Source: Bacteroidales bacterium
GTDB taxonomy: Bacteria; Bacteroidota; Bacteroidia; Bacteroidales; Marinilabiliaceae
Length of the DNA stretch: 26,898 nt
Direction: 5' to 3'
Assembly: GCA_004552385.1 (NCBI GenBank)
Contig: SFOL01000016.1
Span: 1-26,898 of the forward strand
In this document: positions 23,545-26,898 of the stretch, piece after piece
Layout: the number at the start of each line of letters is the position of its first letter
Position numbering within the stretch: position 1 is the stretch's first letter
Translations under genes and position numbers: made by a program
Notes under the pieces: generated by a model
Told to the model about the DNA's origin: nothing
The model's database searches: none
Seen by the model: the letters and a program-made list of their open reading frames with translations, nothing else

Positions 23545-23557
23545 AAATCGCAATTTT
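23545..23557 (+). promoter_or_regulatory. AAATCGCAATTTT motif upstream of glutamine synthetase
   Basis: Identical over 13 nt to the complement of 17039-17051 ahead of the DUF5686 gene. A second partial copy, AAATCGCAA, lies at 23484-23492. It sits just upstream of the -33 element of the glutamine synthetase promoter, a usual place for an activator site. The role is inferred. Confidence 0.35.
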
Positions 23558-23570
23558 TAAGGCTAATTTC

Positions 23571-23601
23571 TTGCAGATTATAATCCCGCTACCTAAATTT
23601 G
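23571..23601 (+). promoter_or_regulatory. Bacteroidetes-type promoter for glutamine synthetase III
   Basis: A TTG at 23571-23573 is followed after exactly 20 nt by TAAATTTG (23594-23601), an exact TAnnTTTG -7 box. This predicts transcription starting near 23608 and a leader of about 150 nt. Confidence 0.75.
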
Positions 23602-23758
23602 CGATGTCAAACAAAAAGAGGGGCTGACGGAGCAAAAGAGGCAAAAAAGCCACAAGCACCCCGTCGAAAACAGGGGGTGCGAGCGAAAATGCCAAATTTC
23701 GCCAGCCACACGAGAGACGACAAAACAAAGACGAAAACCAACCCATAAAAAATACACT

Positions 23759-25948
23759 ATGGCAACACTCAGATTTCAGGCGCTGACTGACTTGATGCGC
23801 AAGCAGCCGCCCACGATCAAGTTCCCCGAGAAGCGGGTACCGGAGCTTTACGGCGAGCTCGTCTTCAACGACGAGGCGATGAAGAAGTACCTCCAGAGCT
23901 CGGTATACAAGCAAGTGAAGAAAGCCATAGCCAATGGCGAGTTCATCAGCCGCGAGCTGGCTGACGGCGTTGCCGCCGGCATGAAGGCGTGGGCCATTGA
24001 CCACGGCGCGGTACACTACACCCACTGGTTCCAGCCCCTGACCGACGGCACGGCCGAGAAGCACGACGGCTTCATAAACTACGGCCCCGACGGCAAGGTT
24101 ATCGAGGAGTTCGCAGGTAAGCACCTTGCGCAGCAGGAGCCCGACGCGTCGTCGTTCCCCAACGGCGGCATCCGCGCCACATTCGAGGCCCGCGGATACA
24201 CGGCTTGGGACGTCACGAGCCCCGCGTTCATAGTAGACTCGACCCTCTGCATCCCGACCATCTTCATAGCCTACACCGGCGAGGCTCTCGACTACAAGAC
24301 GCCCCTGCTCAAGGCTCTGCATGCAGTAGACAAGGCGGCAGTAGACGTATGCCAGTATTTTGACAAGAGCGTGACCCGCGTCATCTCGAACCTCGGATGG
24401 GAGCAGGAGTACTTCCTGGTAGACAGGGGCTTGTTCCTTGCCCGCCCGGACCTCTTCCTGACCGGCCGCACGCTGATGGGCGCGTCGTCCGCCAAGAACC
24501 AGCAGCTTGAGGACCACTACTTCGGCTCGATACCAGAGCGCGTATCCCTGTTCATGCGCGACCTCGAGGTGGAGTGCCACAAACTGGGCATCCCCGCCAA
24601 GACCCGCCACAACGAGGTGGCACCCGGCCAGTTCGAGCTCGCCCCCATCTACGAGGAGGTCAACGTGGCCAACGACCACAACCTGCTGCTGATGGACGTG
24701 ATGCGCAAACTCGCCAAGCACCACGGTTTTGAGGTACTTCTCCACGAGAAGCCATTCGCCGGTGTGAACGGCAGCGGCAAGCACAACAACTGGAGCCTCT
24801 GCACCGACACGGGCATCAACCTCTTCGCCCCCGGCAAAAACCCCAAGGGCAACATGCTGTTCCTGACGTTCCTGAGCTGCGTGATAGCAGCCGTCCATAA
24901 GGGTCAGGACATCCTGCGCGCCCAGGTGCTCAACGCGAGCAACAGCCATCGCCTCGGCGCAAACGAGGCGCCCCCAGCCATCATGTCAGTCTTCCTCGGC
25001 ACCCAGGTGTCAGCCATGCTCAACAGCATAGTGGAGAAAGTGTCTGACTCAAAGATGACCCCCGAGGAGAAGACCGCGCTCAAGCTCGGCATAGGCCGCC
25101 TGCCCGAGATTCTCGTGGACAACACGGACCGCAACCGCACGTCGCCATTCGCATTCACCGGCGACCGCTTCGAGTTCCGCGCCGTAGGCTCATCCGCCAA
25201 CTGCGCAGGCGCTATGACGGCAGTCAACGCCATCGTGGCCGAGCAGCTCCGCGAGTTCAAGGCCGACGTGGACGCAATGATAGAGAAGGGCGTGAAGAAA
25301 GACGAGGCCATATTCCAGGAGATCCGCAAACTCATCGTGGAGAGCGCGCCTGTCCACTTTGACGGTAACGGCTATTCCGAAGAGTGGAAAGAGGAGGCCA
25401 AGAAGCGCGGCCTGACGAACATAACCAGCGTTCCCGAGAGCGTGGACACCATGCTCTCCGACTGGAGCAAGAAGGTCTACGTAGGCGGCGGCATCCTGAC
25501 CGAGCGCGAGCTGACCGTCCGCCACGACGTGGAGATGGAGAAGTTCGTGAAGAAGGTGCAGATTGAGGCCCGCGTGATGGGCGACCTGGTCATCAACCAC
25601 ATAGTCCCGACCGCACTGGCATATCAGAACATCTTGATAACCAACGTCAAGGGCATGAAAGAGGTGATGGGCGGCGACGCCGACGCCATGACGGAGAACG
25701 AGCGCGAGCTCATCCGCAAGGTGTCTGACCACGTCAAGACCATCCGCACCACAGTCCAGGACATGATAGACGCCCGCAAGGCCGCCAACAAGCTGGAGGA
25801 CGAGAGGGAGAAGGCATACGCGTATGACAAGAACGTGCGCCCGTTGCTCGACGTCATCCGCTACCACGTGGACAAGCTGGAGCTGATTGTCGACAACGAG
25901 ATGTGGCCACTGCCTAAGTATCGCGAGATGCTCTTCATGTTCGACTAA
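23759..25948 (+). CDS. glnN: Glutamine synthetase type III
   Basis: Makes glutamine from glutamate, ammonia and ATP; the main ammonia-assimilating enzyme in many Bacteroidales. The 729-residue length matches the GSIII class (about 700-730), well above the roughly 450 of type I. Active-site segments are visible: RHNEVAPGQFELAP near residues 283-296 (metal/glutamate-binding), NGSGKHNNWS near 337-346 and NRTSPFAFTGDRFEFRAVGS near 458-477 (ATP/phosphate side). N-terminal FPEKRVPELYGELVFND is typical of GSIII. The gene stands alone behind a good promoter and a 150-nt leader and ends at a strong palindromic terminator. Codon choice is strongly biased to G/C-ending codons, suggesting high expression, and this produces long meaningless frames on the opposite strand. 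No adjacent regulator such as glnB is present. Confidence 0.97.
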   Translation: MATLRFQALTDLMRKQPPTIKFPEKRVPELYGELVFNDEAMKKYLQSSVYKQVKKAIANGEFISRELADGVAAGMKAWAIDHGAVHYTHWFQPLTDGTAEKHDGFINYGPDGKVIEEFAGKHLAQQEPDASSFPNGGIRATFEARGYTAWDVTSPAFIVDSTLCIPTIFIAYTGEALDYKTPLLKALHAVDKAAVDVCQYFDKSVTRVISNLGWEQEYFLVDRGLFLARPDLFLTGRTLMGASSAKNQQLEDHYFGSIPERVSLFMRDLEVECHKLGIPAKTRHNEVAPGQFELAPIYEEVNVANDHNLLLMDVMRKLAKHHGFEVLLHEKPFAGVNGSGKHNNWSLCTDTGINLFAPGKNPKGNMLFLTFLSCVIAAVHKGQDILRAQVLNASNSHRLGANEAPPAIMSVFLGTQVSAMLNSIVEKVSDSKMTPEEKTALKLGIGRLPEILVDNTDRNRTSPFAFTGDRFEFRAVGSSANCAGAMTAVNAIVAEQLREFKADVDAMIEKGVKKDEAIFQEIRKLIVESAPVHFDGNGYSEEWKEEAKKRGLTNITSVPESVDTMLSDWSKKVYVGGGILTERELTVRHDVEMEKFVKKVQIEARVMGDLVINHIVPTALAYQNILITNVKGMKEVMGGDADAMTENERELIRKVSDHVKTIRTTVQDMIDARKAANKLEDEREKAYAYDKNVRPLLDVIRYHVDKLELIVDNEMWPLPKYREMLFMFD

Positions 25949-25981
25949 TATGTCGACACTGTAATAACCAAGCATAACAAT

Positions 25982-26028
25982 AGTTCAGCCCCCGCGAGAG
26001 GATCCTCTCGCGGGGGCTGAACTTGTTT
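25982..26028 (+). terminator. Palindromic terminator of glutamine synthetase
   Basis: Positions 25982-26023 form a 42-nt perfect palindrome centred on GATC (26001-26004), giving a stem of up to about 19 bp. TTGTTTTC follows on the plus strand. It lies 34 nt after the stop codon. On the minus strand a T-rich tail is lacking, so it mainly serves glutamine synthetase. Confidence 0.9.
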
Positions 26029-26091
26029 TCACTACGGCATGGCGGGACAAGGGGAAGCCGCCGACGGCGCGCCCCCACCACGTCGTGGCTC

Positions 26092-26664
26092 CTACACCTT
26101 GTCGACAGGCGTGCGGGGCTTGACGGACAAGGCCTTATAGGCCGACGGCGACATGCCCGTGAGCTTCTTGAACTGGTTGCTGAAATGGGAGACGCTCGAG
26201 AAGCGCAAAAGGTCGGCAATCTCGCCCAAAGTGAGATCGCCATAGGCTATCAGCTCCTTGGCCCGCTCATTTCGCACGTGGATGTAATATTGCTCAAGGG
26301 TCCGCCCCTCGAGCTCCGAAAACGAAGACGAGAGAGTGGAATAGTCAGTGTGCAGATGGTCGGAGAGGTAGTCCGCCAGACGAAGCGAGGGGTCAAGATC
26401 AGACGACAAGACGAAACGTCGGACGCAGGCCTTGATGTTCTCACAAAGCCTCCCGGCCGGGCTCTCGATAAGCTCAAAGCCCACGGCGGCGAGTCGCTCC
26501 GCCACGTCGGCAAGCAGAGCGGGGGCGACGGCTCCCGGCACGACAGCCATGCCCAGAGAGACCGACGCGCCCACTATGCCCGCCTGGCGCAAAATGTCGG
26601 AGACGACCATGACGCAACGGTCGCACACCATGTTTCTTATGTAGAGAGTGGTCGAGATGCTCAC
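26092..26664 (-). CDS. Small AraC-type regulator with N-terminal HMA-like CxxC domain
   Basis: A 190-residue predicted transcription regulator joining two parts. Residues 1-68 look like a heavy-metal-associated (HMA) ferredoxin-like fold: beta strand TTLYIRN, then MVCDRC (C14, C17) at the metal-binding loop, with the helix VMVVSDILRQAG following. Residues about 75-180 form an AraC-type double helix-turn-helix, with LGEIADLLRFSSVSHFSNQF and KKLTGMSPSAYKAL as the conserved second half. The start is a GTG (26664); starting later would delete the first strand of the HMA-like fold. The arrangement suggests direct sensing of a thiophilic metal such as Cu(I), or of thiol redox state. A typical AraC protein is larger and has a sugar-binding N-terminal domain, which is missing. 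No metal-efflux gene is visible in the window. Confidence 0.85.
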   Translation of the reverse strand: MSISTTLYIRNMVCDRCVMVVSDILRQAGIVGASVSLGMAVVPGAVAPALLADVAERLAAVGFELIESPAGRLCENIKACVRRFVLSSDLDPSLRLADYLSDHLHTDYSTLSSSFSELEGRTLEQYYIHVRNERAKELIAYGDLTLGEIADLLRFSSVSHFSNQFKKLTGMSPSAYKALSVKPRTPVDKV

Positions 26665-26729
26665 AATGGATCAGAGAAAAAATGATTGAAGAAAAGAAGC
26701 CGCGCGGCGTGCGCAGAGCGGAGGCCGCC

Positions 26730-26897
26730 CTACTCGTCCGTGGCGCCGTCCGAACCGACATCCGCCTCGGGAGAGGCCCCATCGATTCCCGCTACGCAAC
26801 GTGCGGAGAGGCACGACATGGCCACCACGCGCAGCAGGTGGCGCACAATGAAGCGGGGGTCGGAGTGCTCGGCTGCCCAGAGGTTGGGGTCGTTCAC
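26730..26897 (-). CDS. 3' end of an unrecognised protein gene (cut by window edge)
   Basis: An open frame runs from the window edge to a TAG at 26730-26732, giving at least 56 codons. The visible end is mostly polar and acidic (SPEADVGSDGATDE at the C-terminus), preceded by RFIVRHLLRVVAMSCLSARC. I do not recognise a family. A GTG at 26897-26895 could be a start, but the frame may simply continue beyond the window. It lies 65 nt upstream of the HMA-AraC gene on the same strand, so they may be co-transcribed. Confidence 0.5.
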   Translation of the reverse strand: MNDPNLWAAEHSDPRFIVRHLLRVVAMSCLSARCVAGIDGASPEADVGSDGATDE

Positions 26898-26898
26898 T

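Larger units (their letters stand above)
22842..23758. other. 917-nt intergenic region between the CorA-family gene and glutamine synthetase
   Basis: I find no protein gene here: the short frames on both strands are Arg/Lys-rich or Phe/Cys-rich and resemble nothing I know. What can be supported is a glutamine synthetase promoter (23571-23601), the repeated AAATCGCAA motif (23484-23492 and 23545-23557), a minus-strand hairpin plus nine T (23314-23337) and a weak -7 box on the minus strand (23124-23131). A 7-bp hairpin GCACCCC/GGGGTGC (23656-23662, 23674-23680) lies in the glutamine synthetase leader. Stretches 22900-23110 and 23180-23310 show nothing recognisable. A small RNA gene is possible. 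Confidence 0.6.

Noticed and set aside
23480..24949. A 489-codon open frame on the minus strand across the glutamine synthetase gene and its upstream region
   Set aside because: It lies opposite the GSIII gene for most of its length, is rich in Val/Leu/Gly/His repeats produced by reading G/C-biased codons backwards, and matches no family.
1..26898. CRISPR arrays, insertion sequences, phage genes or integrative-element ends
   Set aside because: No regularly spaced direct repeats, transposase or integrase motifs, or attachment-like repeats at the tRNA were found.

Overview
This window looks like a chromosomal segment of a fairly GC-rich member of the Bacteroidales; I cannot place it below order with confidence. 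The evidence is a type III glutamine synthetase, a DUF5686 outer-membrane protein with a CarboxypepD_reg-like domain, GH51 lipoproteins, a TPR/PD40 lipoprotein, a propionyl/acetyl-CoA:succinate CoA-transferase-type enzyme, and several TAnnTTTG -7 boxes, the Bacteroidetes promoter type. I see no insertion sequence, phage gene, CRISPR array or integration site. Most of it is core genome, with a few unusual proteins and non-coding stretches.

Layout. (1) 1-2280, minus strand: the first 651 residues of leucyl-tRNA synthetase (cut by the window edge), then tRNA-Arg(CCG) with its own -7 box and a terminator-like hairpin. (2) 2330-6335, minus strand: a tight four-gene run transcribed as TPR/PD40 lipoprotein, ECF sigma factor, hemerythrin-like di-iron protein, LuxR-type regulator with a degenerate receiver. 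Spacings of 6, 8 and 41 nt suggest one transcript linking an envelope lipoprotein, a sigma factor and an oxygen/NO/iron-type sensor. (3) 6425-9714, minus strand: an MsbA-like ABC exporter and adenylosuccinate lyase. (4) 9715-10157: a 443-nt divergent intergenic region with a 12-bp perfect inverted repeat enclosing three hairpins. (5) 10158-12537, plus strand: queC-queE-queF, which make 7-carboxy-7-deazaguanine, preQ0 and preQ1 for queuosine; queD is not in the window. An 18-bp-stem bidirectional terminator separates it from (6) a convergent CoA-transferase gene and the DUF5686 gene (12666-17017).

(7) 17178-20796, minus strand: two adjacent GH51 alpha-L-arabinofuranosidase lipoproteins behind a TATATTTG promoter box, an arabinan/arabinoxylan side-chain release pair with no SusC/SusD or regulator adjacent. 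(8) 20993-22841, minus strand: an MBL-fold hydrolase of the COG1237 type and a CorA-family divalent cation transporter. (9) 22842-23758: a 917-nt gap holding the glutamine synthetase promoter, a repeated AAATCGCAA motif and a minus-strand terminator-like hairpin with no gene upstream of it. (10) 23759-25948, plus strand: glutamine synthetase III, ended by a 42-nt perfect palindrome. (11) 26092-26897, minus strand: a small AraC-type regulator with an N-terminal HMA-like CxxC domain, and the 3' end of an unrecognised gene cut by the window edge.

Most worth a second look: the lipoprotein/sigma/hemerythrin/LuxR unit; the lipoprotein's apparently split C-terminal domain and histone-H1-like insertion; the unusual cysteine spacing in QueE; the structured purB/queC intergenic element; and the HMA-AraC fusion.
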